A DNA stretch of 64,000 bases from Allorhizobium ampelinum S4 (GCF_000016285.1 NC_011988.1:806001-870000), one strand, 5' to 3'; shown: positions 1-9,978, counted from the stretch's first letter. Numbers and translations: made by a program. Notes: a model not told the origin generated them from the sequence alone.

Positions 1-708
1 GTCTGTATCGCGCCAGATCTCGCCGCGCCAGGACAGCAGGCCGTTCGGCTTGCCTTCGGTAAAGGGCGAGGCGGCAAACAGCGCCATGGCGATGGCTTGC
101 AGCCTGGTGGAAACCCGCATCTTGGTGCGCATGTCGACTTCTGATGAAAAGTCGAGATTGACCTGGATCGTCGAGCTTCGATACATCATGTCCAGACCCT
201 TCGAGCCGACCTTCGGCATGTAGCGGGTCATGATGTCGTAGCGGGATTTCGGCATGCGCGGCGTCTGCTCCAGGGTCCAGAGTGGGCTGCCGCCCATGCC
301 CAGAAAGCGGATCCCCATCGGCTCGGCGACTTCCCGCAGGATTTCGAGATGCTGGAGGGTTTCGCCCGCCGTTTCATGCAGGGTCTCCAGGGCCGCACCT
401 GATAGTTCGAACTGGCCGCCCGGCTCGATGGAAATTGCGCCCTGGCCACTGCCACCGGCCAGGCCAATGATGTTTCCGCCATCGATGATCGGTTCCCAGC
501 CAAGCCGGGCCTGCATGCCGTTCAGCAGCGCCGAAATGCTGGCTTCGCCGAAATAGGGAACGGGAGAGAGATCGGCGGTGAAAAAACCGAATTTTTCATG
601 CTCCGTGCCGATGCGAAATGTTTCTTTCGGCTTGCACCCCTCGGCCATATAGGCCGCCATGTCCTCAATCGAGGTCAGGGGAGTGTCATCGGTTGTATCG
701 CGAGCCAT
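1..708 (-). CDS. gshA: glutamate-cysteine ligase, plant/alphaproteobacterial type (3' end outside window)
   Basis: This gene makes gamma-glutamylcysteine from glutamate, cysteine and ATP, the first step of glutathione synthesis in the cytoplasm. I translated the frame directly: 236 codons are open from the ATG at 706-708 to the window edge. The N-terminal part carries the family's TEHEKFGF segment near residue 36, a GGNIIGLAG stretch, and the SIEPGGQFELSG block that lies in the ATP/glutamate site of GCS2-type ligases. The full protein is normally about 455 residues, so roughly half is present. rsmE lies just upstream on the same strand, an arrangement I recall from other Rhizobiaceae. The family assignment is firm; only the C-terminus is unseen. 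Confidence 0.93.
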   Translation of the reverse strand, partial: MARDTTDDTPLTSIEDMAAYMAEGCKPKETFRIGTEHEKFGFFTADLSPVPYFGEASISALLNGMQARLGWEPIIDGGNIIGLAGGSGQGAISIEPGGQFELSGAALETLHETAGETLQHLEILREVAEPMGIRFLGMGGSPLWTLEQTPRMPKSRYDIMTRYMPKVGSKGLDMMYRSSTIQVNLDFSSEVDMRTKMRVSTRLQAIAMALFAASPFTEGKPNGLLSWRGEIWRDTD

Positions 709-742
709 GAAGCCGACCTTGTTCTGCTACAGGTTTTATTTT

Positions 743-785
743 CGCATCGGGCCGAAAACCGGTTTCCACTTTTCGGTCCGATGCG
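743..785. repeat. palindromic intergenic repeat (AAAACCGGTTTCC family)
   Basis: Between gshA and rsmE lies an inverted repeat with 16-base arms (743-758 and 770-785, one mismatch) around a core reading CCGGTTTCCAC. The same core occurs at about 14750 and 53300. It could fold in the transcript as a strong hairpin and separate rsmE from gshA expression. Confidence 0.7.
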
Positions 786-886
786 TTACCGAGGGTTGAT
801 AGGGCTGAACCCGGCGGCTGCGCAAGCGAATTTTGCGATTTGAACGTTCAACAATATTGAACGAGATATGCCGGGTTGTTTCAAGT

Positions 887-1624
887 TCATTTCCAATCGC
901 CGATGCTGGCCTGAACCACGGCCAGAGCCGCAACGGCTGCGGTATCGGCGCGCAGAATGCGCGGCCCCAGCGGAATGGCCGTGACAAAGCCGAGACTGCG
1001 CAAAAGACTGCGTTCCTCATCGGAAAATCCACCTTCCGGCCCGACCAGCAATGCCAGTTGCCGTTCCTCGATTGCCGCCAGCGCTGGCATCGGATTGTCG
1101 GTGGCGCTGTCCTCGTCACAGAAAATGATCCGATGGGTGGCAGGCCAGGTTTCCAGCAGGTCCTTGAGCTTGACCAGCGGTGCAACCTTTGGAACGGAAA
1201 GGATGCCGCATTGCTCGGCTGCCTCGATCACATTGGCCTGCAAGCGCTCAATGCTGCCGATCCTGCCCTGAACATGCTGGGTCATCACTGGCTGGAGGGC
1301 ACCGGCGCCCATTTCCACCGCCTTCTGGACGAGATAGTCCATCCGCCCGACTTTCAGCGGCGCAAACAGAAATGTCAGGTCGCTCGGGCGGGGCTGAGGG
1401 CGGGTTTGGCTCTGCGGGATCAGCGCGATCCGTTTGCGGGTGGGAAAGGCAAGGCTGGCCTTCCATTCGCCATCGCGGCCATTGAAGACAAGCACTTCGG
1501 CACCTTCGGTGAGGCGCAGGACATTGGCGAGATAGTTATACTGTTCCGGTGTCGTCGCCACTGGATTTGCCGCTTCCAGCCCGGCGTCGACATAGAGTCT
1601 CTGCATCTTGTAATTTGCTCGCAT
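887..1624 (-). CDS. rsmE: 16S rRNA (uracil-1498-N3)-methyltransferase RsmE
   Basis: RsmE methylates N3 of U1498 in 16S rRNA of the 30S subunit using S-adenosylmethionine. The 245-residue product has the usual short N-terminal PUA-like part (QRLYVDAGL) and a C-terminal SPOUT/trefoil-knot domain. The knot signature is visible as [13 protein letters not shown] followed about 20 residues later by [16 protein letters not shown]. Its length fits the family. Translation could also begin at the internal Met at residue 7 (1606), which gives the commoner MQRLYVD start; the longer start is kept because [13 protein letters not shown] openings occur in rhizobial homologues as I recall them. The gene ends about 180 bp before gshA, with a palindromic repeat in the gap. 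Confidence 0.93.
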   Translation of the reverse strand: MRANYKMQRLYVDAGLEAANPVATTPEQYNYLANVLRLTEGAEVLVFNGRDGEWKASLAFPTRKRIALIPQSQTRPQPRPSDLTFLFAPLKVGRMDYLVQKAVEMGAGALQPVMTQHVQGRIGSIERLQANVIEAAEQCGILSVPKVAPLVKLKDLLETWPATHRIIFCDEDSATDNPMPALAAIEERQLALLVGPEGGFSDEERSLLRSLGFVTAIPLGPRILRADTAAVAALAVVQASIGDWK

Positions 1625-1643
1625 GCCTTATGACCGTCTCACA

Positions 1644-3146
1644 TTATCGAAAGAGCGCGAACATAACCCGGTAAATCAGCGCTGCAAGCCCTGCGGAGAC
1701 CGGAAGCGTTACCAACCAGGCGCCCATGATGGTGAGGATGTGAGAGCGGCGGACCAGGCGACGCCGGTTCACCTCATCAGCATTGGACGGTTTGGGGGCT
1801 TTACGCTGCCATTCCGCCGACTTCATCAGCATGTACTCCAGCCGCCGTTTTGAATGGCGATTATACCATTCCCGGAAAAAGCCGAGGCCAAACACCGCAC
1901 CGATGGCAATATGGGTGGAGCTGACCGGCAGCCCCAGTTTGGAAGCGGTGATGACAGTGATGGCGGATGAAAGCGAGACGCAATAGGCTCGCATCGGGTT
2001 GAGTTTGGTGATCTTGGTGCCGACAAGGCGGATCAGCCTTGGGCCAAACAGCAGAAGTCCGGTTGAAATGCCGAGCGCGCCTATCGTGACCACCCAAAGC
2101 GGTGCGGTCATTCGCGTGTGCAGATCATTCGACATGACGGTATGAACAATCGCCGCCAGCGGGCCGATGGCGTTGGAAACGTCGTTGGCGCCATGCGCGA
2201 AGGACAGCAAAGCGGCGGCACCGATCAGCGGCATCCGAAACAGTTTGCGCAAGGATTGATTGCGATTTTCCAGCCCTACGGCCTGCTGGCTCACGATAGG
2301 CCGGGCCACAAGCCAGGCAATGGTGCCGATCACCAGGCCGAACAGAACGGCTCGATCCGAGATGATCGTAAAGCCCATGCCAGTGGTTTTCAGGCTGAGA
2401 TAGCAACTGAAGCAACCCGCCATCAATCCAATCAGAATCGGCACCCAACGGCGCGCCTGGGCAATCTTGTCGGGGCGGTAAACGATGAGGTCGTAGATCA
2501 GAAACAGGATGGCGGCCGCGATCAATCCGCCCAACACCGGTGAAATCACCCAGCCGAGCGTGATGGTGGCGATGGTCTGCCAATTGACAGCGGCCGTTCC
2601 CATGGCTGATGCGGCAGCCCCCATCACACTGCCGACGATGGAATGGGTCGTCGAGACCGGGGCATTGGCCCAGGTGGCGAGATTGATCCAGAGGGCTGCC
2701 GCCAACAGAGCAGCCATCATGATCCAGATAAAGGTTTGCGGATTGCCAACCAGAGATGGTGCCAGGATGCCAGAGGAAATCGTATCGGTGACTTCGCTTC
2801 CGGCAATCATCGCCCCGGCAATTTCGAAAAACGCCGCCATCACCAGCGCGCCGGTCATCGTCATGGCCCGGGCACCCACCGCAGCCCCGACATTGTTGGT
2901 CACGTCATTGGCGCCGATATTCAGCGCCATGTAGCCAGCAAGCGCTGCTGCGGCGATGATGATGGCGGAGCCCGTCCGGTCTGCTGCAAAGCCGAGCGCG
3001 AAAACCGCCGCAAAGATCAAAAAGATCAATGCCATGCCGTAAGGAGCCGCACCACGCGCCACGTGCTGGGCAGCGCGTTCGAGCAGGGTCAGCCGGTCGA
3101 GATCCTTGTCCAGCATTGGTCGGGCGTATTTTGGAATCTTGCTCAT
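1644..3146 (-). CDS. pit: PiT-family inorganic phosphate transporter
   Basis: This is a low-affinity phosphate permease of the inner membrane (PiT family, cation-coupled). The product from the chosen start is 500 residues. It has two copies of the PiT signature: an N-terminal NIGANDVTNNVGAAVG block near residue 80 and a C-terminal AHGANDVSNAIGPLAA block near residue 330. Long hydrophobic spans flank both, and a hydrophilic central loop separates the halves. An upstream GTG/ATG-type extension of about 39 codons is open but low in family likeness, so I start at MSKIPKYARP (3144-3146); the ribosome site there is weak. The DUF47 (PhoU-like) partner that often precedes pit in rhizobia is not seen here. 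Confidence 0.9.
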   Translation of the reverse strand: MSKIPKYARPMLDKDLDRLTLLERAAQHVARGAAPYGMALIFLIFAAVFALGFAADRTGSAIIIAAAALAGYMALNIGANDVTNNVGAAVGARAMTMTGALVMAAFFEIAGAMIAGSEVTDTISSGILAPSLVGNPQTFIWIMMAALLAAALWINLATWANAPVSTTHSIVGSVMGAAASAMGTAAVNWQTIATITLGWVISPVLGGLIAAAILFLIYDLIVYRPDKIAQARRWVPILIGLMAGCFSCYLSLKTTGMGFTIISDRAVLFGLVIGTIAWLVARPIVSQQAVGLENRNQSLRKLFRMPLIGAAALLSFAHGANDVSNAIGPLAAIVHTVMSNDLHTRMTAPLWVVTIGALGISTGLLLFGPRLIRLVGTKITKLNPMRAYCVSLSSAITVITASKLGLPVSSTHIAIGAVFGLGFFREWYNRHSKRRLEYMLMKSAEWQRKAPKPSNADEVNRRRLVRRSHILTIMGAWLVTLPVSAGLAALIYRVMFALFR

Positions 3147-3263
3147 GCTTGGCTTGCGGGTTCTATCGTAGGAGTGGGCCACATGGGTAAAAACCGATGT
3201 CGCGCCCATGGGAGGGGGCCTTGGGAGAGGCCCGTGAGGAGGAAGGACTGATATGCGGCGCAC

Positions 3264-3493
3264 TCTGGTTCGTTTGGCCGCACGGTGCTGTAGCGCATAA
3301 TTGCCTGGGTCGGAATTGATTTAAAATGGATCAGAGAAAAAGTCGAACCCGGATTTCCTGATGGCGTATTCAATATCAGGCACTCGCCAGCAGCTCTCTC
3401 TTCTCTATCGACAATAGCGCGAAATGCTTATGGGACCCGATACAAAGAAAATAGCCTGTCATCATGACCGTAAGACGTCATTTTATCGGCAAA
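3264..3493. other. intergenic region upstream of pit and downstream of the Nudix gene
   Basis: About 230 bp separate the Nudix stop from the first possible start of pit. I see no convincing hairpin terminator, operator or small frame with a ribosome site. It presumably contains the pit promoter. Confidence 0.4.
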
Positions 3494-3982
3494 TCAGCCC
3501 GCATTTGCGGCATTGCGCTGGCGCGACAGGGAAAGAAGATGAAAAAGCCGTTTTAATTGTGGCTCCTGCACCCGGCTAGCCGCAACGTCGCAGCTCACCC
3601 ATTCCAATATGCGGGTGCCTTTTTCTGGATAATCGTCAACAAACTCGCGCACTTCCAGCAGGTAAACCTTCACCTCACACGGGATTTTCAGCCCGTCCGG
3701 CATGCCTTTCATGTAAAAATAAGAACCGAGACTGGTTTTGGCGATCTTTCCCTTGACGCCTGCTTCCTCGTAAGCCTCACGCTGGGCCACGAGATGCGAC
3801 TTTTTCGAGCCCATTGGCCAGCCTTTAGGAATGACCCAGCGCCCGGTATCGCGGCTGGTAATCAACAAAACTTCCAGAAGACCCGTTTTGGTTTCGCGGT
3901 AGCAAAGCGCGGCAAATTGCTGCTTCGGCGGGCGCCGAAACATCAATTCCAAATCCGACACGATGCGTTTTAAAATAGCCAA
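3494..3982 (-). CDS. Nudix hydrolase, DIPP-like
   Basis: The 162-residue product is a Nudix pyrophosphohydrolase. The Nudix box is seen at about residues 53-75 as GWPMGSKK...REAYEEAGV, with the REAYEEAG metal-binding core intact. The residue at box position 7, usually Glu, is Lys. The KGWPMG-type opening is characteristic of the alphaproteobacterial family resembling diphosphoinositol-polyphosphate and diadenosine-polyphosphate hydrolases. The natural substrate cannot be read from sequence. The gene stands alone, divergent from the DUF gene at 4440 across a 450-bp gap. Confidence 0.85.
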   Translation of the reverse strand: MAILKRIVSDLELMFRRPPKQQFAALCYRETKTGLLEVLLITSRDTGRWVIPKGWPMGSKKSHLVAQREAYEEAGVKGKIAKTSLGSYFYMKGMPDGLKIPCEVKVYLLEVREFVDDYPEKGTRILEWVSCDVAASRVQEPQLKRLFHLLSLSRQRNAANAG

Positions 3983-4439
3983 TGCGTAAATCCGTATTTT
4001 TGATTATCTTAATATAATTGATTCCCGCAAAGGTTGGTAGCGGTTTCGTTGAGCGAGAAAAACATTCGGCAGGTAAACCGAGTCTTCCATAATAGAACTC
4101 ATGAATGCCTTCATGCAATTGTCATGAGGAACTGTCTGTCATGCGTCCATCGCATTGCGGCGTTCTTATTGTGGCACGTTCGAGCCGAGTGAACCCTTGT
4201 CCACCTGTCGAAAACCAAAGCGATTCGGTGATTACGCGTCAGTGTCGCGAATGATGACGATTCGCATGGCCGCGAAATTTTGTCTTTGACCGTCTTGTTT
4301 GTTGCGTGATGTCGGCCTTTTCTTCGATTACACCGAAAATAATTCCTAAATATGACCTTATTTGCCTTTTCGCCATGAGGCGCTTCTTTTGCGGTTCATC
4401 CTGGGTCCTTATGGTGCGCGCGTTTTGAGAGAGAAGACG
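3983..4439. other. divergent intergenic region
   Basis: About 450 bp lie between the Nudix gene and the + strand gene at 4440. The region is moderately AT-rich and probably holds two divergent promoters. No frame with both a ribosome site and protein-like composition was found. Confidence 0.4.
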
Positions 4440-5846
4440 ATGGCAAAGAAAGCTGCTGCGAAATTCGATCGTGCCGGACTGGCTTCGCTTGGCGCGGAAA
4501 AATTGGCGGAGATCCTGCTGGATGAGGCCAGCGCCAATAAAGCCTTGAAACTGCGCCTGCAAGCAGCTCTTGCGGGGACAGCGGGGTCCACCAAAGTGCT
4601 GGCCCGGATCGACAAGCGTCTGGATCAGATTGAGCGCTCTGCTTCCGGCATTACCGCCAACCGTGCGCGCGAATTGTCGACCGAGCTGGGGGGTATGATG
4701 CGGACCATCGGCGGCGAGCTTGGCGATGATCCGGTTGCCGCAGCCGAGCGGATGGTGCGGATGATGTCAGTGATGCTGGGGATGACGCATCGCCTCTACG
4801 ACCGCAGCGCCAAGCTGGAAAAACTGTCGGAAGACATTATTGCTGCTGCGGTTTCGATGATTGCGGCTTTGCCGGAAGCGGGGCAGACCATGTTGGTCCC
4901 GGCCCTGGAAAAGGTGCGGGCCGCTGACAAGCACCGCGAGCTGGGCGATGTCTTTTCACAAATGATGGCAGTGCTTGGCACAGCCGCCGCCGATACCTGG
5001 AAGCAATTGCTGGAAGCCGCGCTCAAGAACCACCGTGCGCCACAACACATCCTGCAACTTCTCCAGGATCTTGCCGTGAAGCGGCAGGATTTCGATGAGG
5101 TGATCCGGTTGGAAGAGGCGAAGCCGGAACTCTATCAGGATAGCCTTGTCCTGGCGCATCTGCTGTTTGACGCCCAGCGTTTCGAGCAGGCACTCGAGTG
5201 GGTGCGCAGAAAGCCAAAGGGCATGCGTGTCATCCGTATCGGCGGGATGACGGCAGCGGCTGGCCCGGACTATGGTGTGCAGGAGCGCAAGCTGCTGGAG
5301 GCCGATATTCTCGAACGCCTCAAACGGCGAGGGGATGCCCAGGCTTTACGCTGGCAGGAGTTCTGCGAGACATTCGAGCCAGACGTGCTGCGAACCTATA
5401 TTGCCAAGCTGGACGATTTCGCCGAATTCGAGGAGATGGACAAGGCGCTGGATCTGGTGATGACCAGCAAGGATGCCTATAAATCCCTGTGGTTTCTGAT
5501 CGGCTGGCCAAAGCTTGATCTCGCCGCGCGCCTGGTGATTGACCATGCCCAGGACTGGGACGGTCGCCAATATGAACTGCTGTCCACAGCAGCGGAGAAG
5601 CTCTCTGAGGAACAGCCGGAAGCGGCAACAGTGCTCTACCGGGTGCTGGCCAGTGACATTCTCAAGCGCAGTGCGTCACAAGCCTATCACCATGCCGCAT
5701 CCTACATTACAGCGCTGGCCGATCTGGCACCGCGAATGTCGGCCACCAACGGCCAACACGATCATGTCAGGTTCATGCAGAGCCTGAGACTAAAGCACGC
5801 CAAGAAATATTCGTTCTGGATGCTGCTGCCCGAAGACCTTCGTTGA
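4440..5846 (+). CDS. conserved hypothetical protein (DUF6880-like, helical)
   Basis: The 468-residue product starts at MAKKAAAKFDRAG, chosen over an upstream in-frame start (4362) because GAGAGAGAAG precedes it at good spacing. The protein is alanine- and leucine-rich and looks almost wholly helical. Its N-terminal 60 residues are lysine-rich, a middle zone (about 90-190) is rich in Met/Ala helices, and the C-terminal half resembles TPR-like superhelical pairs. No signal peptide or membrane span is present. I associate it with the DUF6880 family of rhizobial proteins of unknown function, with moderate certainty. It stands alone between the Nudix gene and glcD. Confidence 0.75.
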   Translation: MAKKAAAKFDRAGLASLGAEKLAEILLDEASANKALKLRLQAALAGTAGSTKVLARIDKRLDQIERSASGITANRARELSTELGGMMRTIGGELGDDPVAAAERMVRMMSVMLGMTHRLYDRSAKLEKLSEDIIAAAVSMIAALPEAGQTMLVPALEKVRAADKHRELGDVFSQMMAVLGTAAADTWKQLLEAALKNHRAPQHILQLLQDLAVKRQDFDEVIRLEEAKPELYQDSLVLAHLLFDAQRFEQALEWVRRKPKGMRVIRIGGMTAAAGPDYGVQERKLLEADILERLKRRGDAQALRWQEFCETFEPDVLRTYIAKLDDFAEFEEMDKALDLVMTSKDAYKSLWFLIGWPKLDLAARLVIDHAQDWDGRQYELLSTAAEKLSEEQPEAATVLYRVLASDILKRSASQAYHHAASYITALADLAPRMSATNGQHDHVRFMQSLRLKHAKKYSFWMLLPEDLR

Positions 5847-5996
5847 CAAGGTTTTGAAAGGGCGGCTGGCAGTGGTGTGGGTTTCAGGGAAGCAAACGGC
5901 GGATGGAGAGGATGGCCATCTCCGCACGGTTTTCATTTGAGGAATTGGCCGACGCAGATAAGGTGCTGCATCTGAGCGGCGCTTCGGGAGGACTGG

Positions 5997-7430
5997 ATGG
6001 CCGATACCATTGAATTTCTAAAGCCCGATGCTGGCATTCTTGATCGGCGTGACCGGATCGTGGCCGAACTGTCGGAACTCCTGCCCAAGGAGCGGCTGAT
6101 CCATCGGCCAAGAGAGCTGGTGCCTTTCGAGACCGATGGGTTTCTGGCCTATCGCCGCCAGCCGCTCTGTGTCGCTCTGCCTGAAACGACGGCGCAGGTG
6201 GCGGCCGTGATGCAATATTGCCATCGCCATAAGCTGCCAGTCGTGCCGCGCGGCGCGGGAACCTCGCTTTCTGGCGGCGCGATCCCCCAGGAGGATGCGG
6301 TGGTGATCGGCCTGTCGGCCATGACCCGAATTCTCGACATTGATTTCATGAACCGCACCGCCACCGTGCAGGCTGGTGTGACCAATCTGGCGATCTCGGA
6401 AGCAGTTGGGCCGCAGGGGTTTTTCTACGCGCCCGATCCTAGTTCGCAGCTGGCCTGTACGATTGGCGGCAATATCGGCATGAATTCCGGTGGTGCGCAC
6501 TGTCTGAAATATGGCGTGACCACCAACAATCTTCTCGGCGTAAAGATGGTGCTGGTCGATGGCACGGTGATTGAACTGGGCGGCAAGGCACTCGATAGCA
6601 GCGGTTACGATCTGCTTGGCCTGATCTGTGGTTCGGAGGGGCAACTGGGCATTGTCACTGAGGCGACCGTGCGGCTGTTGGCCAAGCCGGAAGGTGCACG
6701 TCCGGTCCTGTTCGGCTTCGATAGCGCCGAGGCCGCCGGTACCTGCGTTGCCGATATCATTGGGGCTGGCATCGTGCCGGTGGCGATGGAATTCATGGAC
6801 AAGCCCGCCATCGAAATTTGCGAGGCCTTCGCCCATGCCGGTTATCCCATGGATGTCGAGGCACTGCTGATTATCGAGGTCGAGGGATCGGACGCCGAGA
6901 TGGAGGCGACGCTGGCCGATATCTGCGAAATCGCCCGCCGCCATGGGGTGAAAACCATCCGCGAAAGCCAATCGGCAACGGAAGCAGCCCTGATCTGGAA
7001 AGGTCGCAAATCCGCCTTCGGGGCGACGGGCCGGATTGCCGATTATATCTGTATGGATGGCACGGTGCCGCTCAGCCAATTGGCCTATGTTTTGAAAAAG
7101 ACCTCGGAGATCATTGACCGTTACGGCCTGCGGGTTGCCAATGTCTTTCATGCCGGTGACGGCAATATGCATCCTCTGATCCTCTACAATATCAACGATC
7201 CCGAAGATGCCGCCAAGGCGGAGGCGGCAGGCAATGAAATCCTCAAGCTTTGCGTCGATGCCGGTGGCTGCCTGACCGGCGAGCATGGTGTCGGCATCGA
7301 AAAGCGCGACCTGATGCGCCATCAGTTTTCCAAGGCTGATCTTGACCAGCAAATGGCGGTCCGAGCGGCTTTCGATCCCGATTGGCTGCTCAACCCCAGC
7401 AAGGTCTTTCCACTGGAGGGCCGGGCGTGA
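5997..7430 (+). CDS. glcD: glycolate oxidase FAD-binding subunit GlcD
   Basis: GlcD is the catalytic flavoprotein of the three-part glycolate oxidase (GlcDEF) that oxidises glycolate to glyoxylate at the inner membrane. The 477-residue product has the PCMH-type FAD domain with RGAGTSLSGGAIP (about residues 82-94) and IGGNIGMNSGG (about 157-167). The C-terminal FAD-oxidase domain carries HAGDGNMHP and GEHGVGIEKRD. GGGAGGACTGG gives a clear ribosome site before the ATG at 5997. The gene overlaps glcE by 4 bases (GTGA), which implies translational coupling. The related D-lactate dehydrogenase family is possible on one subunit alone, but glcE and glcF next door settle the assignment. Confidence 0.95.
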   Translation: MADTIEFLKPDAGILDRRDRIVAELSELLPKERLIHRPRELVPFETDGFLAYRRQPLCVALPETTAQVAAVMQYCHRHKLPVVPRGAGTSLSGGAIPQEDAVVIGLSAMTRILDIDFMNRTATVQAGVTNLAISEAVGPQGFFYAPDPSSQLACTIGGNIGMNSGGAHCLKYGVTTNNLLGVKMVLVDGTVIELGGKALDSSGYDLLGLICGSEGQLGIVTEATVRLLAKPEGARPVLFGFDSAEAAGTCVADIIGAGIVPVAMEFMDKPAIEICEAFAHAGYPMDVEALLIIEVEGSDAEMEATLADICEIARRHGVKTIRESQSATEAALIWKGRKSAFGATGRIADYICMDGTVPLSQLAYVLKKTSEIIDRYGLRVANVFHAGDGNMHPLILYNINDPEDAAKAEAAGNEILKLCVDAGGCLTGEHGVGIEKRDLMRHQFSKADLDQQMAVRAAFDPDWLLNPSKVFPLEGRA

Positions 7431-8644
7431 GCGCGTTTTTGGCACCGCAAACGGAAGATGAGGCTGCGGCAATCATCGCCGAGAGCGCTACGACGGGCAG
7501 GGCGCTTGCCATCAAGGGTGGCGGTACGCGCGCAGGCTTCGGCAATCGCCTTGAGACCGATGCGATACTGTCATCCAGCGGGCTTTTCGGGATTGTTGCC
7601 TATAATCCGGCAGAAATGGTGCTGACGGCGAAAGCCGGGACGCCGATGGCTGAGATCGAGGCGGCGGTGACTGAGAAAGGCCAGTCGCTGGCCTTTGAAC
7701 CGCCGGATCATCGCGGTTTGATGGGGACGACAGGGGAGCCGACGATTGGCGGCGCCTTCAGCGTCAATGCTTCCGGTCCTCGGCGCTTTGTGGCAGGCGC
7801 GGCGCGCGATCACCTGCTGGGTGTTCGCTTCGTCAATGGCAAAGGCGAGGCGATCAAAGCAGGCGGGCGGGTGATGAAGAATGTCACCGGGCTCGATCTG
7901 GCGAAGCTTCTGGCCGGTTCACACGGCACGCTTGGGTTTCTGACGGAAGTCACCTTCAAGGTTCTGCCGCGTCCGCGCCTGACACAAACCGTTGTGGTGT
8001 CAGGTCTTGACGACGCGGCTGCCGCCCATGCCATGGCCGTCGCGCTTGCCATGCCGGTCGAGGTGACAGGCGCTGCCCATCTCCCGGAACTTGTTCGACC
8101 CCGCCTGATCGGCGGAAATCTACCGGATGGGCCAGCCACGGTATTGCGGCTGGAAGGCCTGCCTGCCTCGGTGCGCGAGCGGACGGAAAAGCTTTTAGCG
8201 GTGATGGAACGGCTTGGACCCGTCACGCTGCTGGATGAGCCGCAAAGTCTTGTTGTTTGGCGGGAAATCCGCGATGTACGCCCCTTCGCGGCCATGTTGG
8301 ACAAGCCTGTCTGGAAAGTATCCGTCGCACCGACCGCAGGCCATCACCTGGTCGCTGGCCTACGCCTGCATGCGGCTATCGATGCCTTTTACGACTGGCA
8401 GGGCGGTCTGGTCTGGATGCAGATGGAGGCGGATACCGATGCAGACCTTGTGCGTGCCGGCATCAAAGCCCTGGGCGGCGGCCATGCGACTTTGATACGC
8501 GCCAGCGATACACAAAGGGTGTCGGTTGCTGCTTTTGAGCCGGAAGAGGCAGCCGTTGCATTGTTGTCGCAGCGGTTGCGGGGAAAATTCGACCCGTCGG
8601 GGATATTTGATCCGGGATTCACGGGCGCAAGGTTGGCCAGTTAG
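7427..8644 (+). CDS. glcE: glycolate oxidase subunit GlcE
   Basis: GlcE is the second FAD-binding subunit of glycolate oxidase. I place the start at the GTG of the GTGA overlap with glcD (7427), giving 405 residues; family members are usually about 350-410. The N-terminus carries the FAD-loop sequence IKGGGTRAGFGN and, further on, TIGGAFSVNASGPRR, both typical of the PCMH fold. The C-terminal half is less conserved, as usual for GlcE, and lacks the HAGDGN motif seen in GlcD. glcF follows 20 bases downstream, so the three genes form one operon. Confidence 0.93.
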   Translation: MSAFLAPQTEDEAAAIIAESATTGRALAIKGGGTRAGFGNRLETDAILSSSGLFGIVAYNPAEMVLTAKAGTPMAEIEAAVTEKGQSLAFEPPDHRGLMGTTGEPTIGGAFSVNASGPRRFVAGAARDHLLGVRFVNGKGEAIKAGGRVMKNVTGLDLAKLLAGSHGTLGFLTEVTFKVLPRPRLTQTVVVSGLDDAAAAHAMAVALAMPVEVTGAAHLPELVRPRLIGGNLPDGPATVLRLEGLPASVRERTEKLLAVMERLGPVTLLDEPQSLVVWREIRDVRPFAAMLDKPVWKVSVAPTAGHHLVAGLRLHAAIDAFYDWQGGLVWMQMEADTDADLVRAGIKALGGGHATLIRASDTQRVSVAAFEPEEAAVALLSQRLRGKFDPSGIFDPGFTGARLAS

Positions 8645-8664
8645 CGAGCAGGAAGCGGTAGATA

Positions 8665-9978
8665 ATGCAGACGAATTTCACGCTGGCCCAACTTGCCGAT
8701 CCAAAAACCGCTGAAGCCGAGAGAATCCTGCGCCGTTGCGTGCATTGCGGCTTCTGCACCGCGACCTGTCCCACCTATGTCACGCTTGGCAATGAGTTGG
8801 ACAGTCCGCGCGGGCGCATCTATCTGATCAAGGATATGCTGGAAAACGGGCGGGCGGCGGATGAGGAAATCGTCACGCATATCGACCGATGTCTGTCCTG
8901 TCTGGCCTGTACGACGACCTGTCCCTCCGGTGTCGATTATATGCATCTGGTCGACCATGCGCGCAACCATATCGAAAATACCTATAAGAGGCCGCTTGCC
9001 GACCGGTTGATCCGTAAGCTGCTGGCGGCGGTGCTGCCTTATCCGGGGCGCATGCGGGTGGCGCTGGCCTTTGCCCGGCTCGGACGCCCCTTTGCGCCAC
9101 TGATGGAGCGTGTTGCCGCCTTGAAGCCTATGGCGGCGATGTTGCGACTGGCGCCTCAGGATGTGCCTTATCCATCGCCTGTGTCGCGTCCGGGTTTGCA
9201 TTCGGCGCGGGGCAATCGCAAAGGCCGGGTGGCGCTTCTGACCGGCTGTGCCCAATCGGTGCTTGATCCCGGTATCAATGACGCGACCGTTGCGCTCCTG
9301 ACCCGGCTGGGTATCGAGGTCGTCGTTCCCAAGGGGGAGGGCTGCTGCGGGGCGCTGGTGCATCACATGGGGCGTGAGACGGATGCGCTTGCCGCGGCCC
9401 GGCGTAATATTGATGCCTGGATGGCTGAGATCGGCTCGGGTGAGACAAGCGGCCTGGATGCCATCGTTATCACCACATCCGGTTGCGGCACGACCATCAA
9501 GGATTACGGCCATATGCTGCGCCATGACCCGGTCTATAGCGCCAAGGCCGCACGGGTTTCTGCGTTGGCCAAGGACGTGAGCGAGTACCTCGCCAGTCTG
9601 GATCTGCCGCAGCAGGCGGATAAGGGCGTGACCGTTGCCTATCATTCCGCCTGTTCGCTGCAACACGGCCAGAAGATAACGGCCCTGCCGAAATTACTGT
9701 TGAAAACGGCAGGGTTTACGGTGCGTGATCCGGCGGAAGGGCATTTATGCTGCGGCTCGGCTGGAACCTATAATATTCTCCAGCCGGACATTTCGCAGCA
9801 ATTGAAAGCCCGCAAGCTGCGCAACATCCAGGCGGTCAATCCGGATGTCGTCGCTGCTGGTAATATTGGTTGTATGACCCAGATCGGTTCGGGAACCGAC
9901 ATCCCTGTCGTCCACACTGTCGAATTGCTCAACTGGGCGTTTGGCGGAGAAAAACCCCAGAAATTAAAGGATTTATAA
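8665..9978 (+). CDS. glcF: glycolate oxidase iron-sulfur subunit GlcF
   Basis: GlcF carries electrons from the GlcD/GlcE flavins towards quinone. The 437-residue product has two 4Fe-4S motifs near the N-terminus: CVHCGFCTATCPT (about residues 27-39) and CLSCLACTTTCPSG (about 78-91). It then has two CCG domains, seen as GEGCCGALVHHMG near 220 and HLCCGSAGTYN near 360, with a further SGCGT segment. This arrangement matches GlcF and the related LutA/GlpC proteins. A ribosome site (GCAGGAAGCGG) precedes the ATG. No dedicated regulator such as GlcC is present nearby. Confidence 0.95.
   Translation: MQTNFTLAQLADPKTAEAERILRRCVHCGFCTATCPTYVTLGNELDSPRGRIYLIKDMLENGRAADEEIVTHIDRCLSCLACTTTCPSGVDYMHLVDHARNHIENTYKRPLADRLIRKLLAAVLPYPGRMRVALAFARLGRPFAPLMERVAALKPMAAMLRLAPQDVPYPSPVSRPGLHSARGNRKGRVALLTGCAQSVLDPGINDATVALLTRLGIEVVVPKGEGCCGALVHHMGRETDALAAARRNIDAWMAEIGSGETSGLDAIVITTSGCGTTIKDYGHMLRHDPVYSAKAARVSALAKDVSEYLASLDLPQQADKGVTVAYHSACSLQHGQKITALPKLLLKTAGFTVRDPAEGHLCCGSAGTYNILQPDISQQLKARKLRNIQAVNPDVVAAGNIGCMTQIGSGTDIPVVHTVELLNWAFGGEKPQKLKDL

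Noticed and set aside
4108-4125. Possible PHO box (CCTTCAT-GCAA-TTGTCAT) in the Nudix/DUF intergenic region
   Set aside because: It matches only about 11 of 14 positions of the consensus. A rough estimate gives several such chance matches in both strands of a 64-kb window, and no gene beside it is a classical Pho target.
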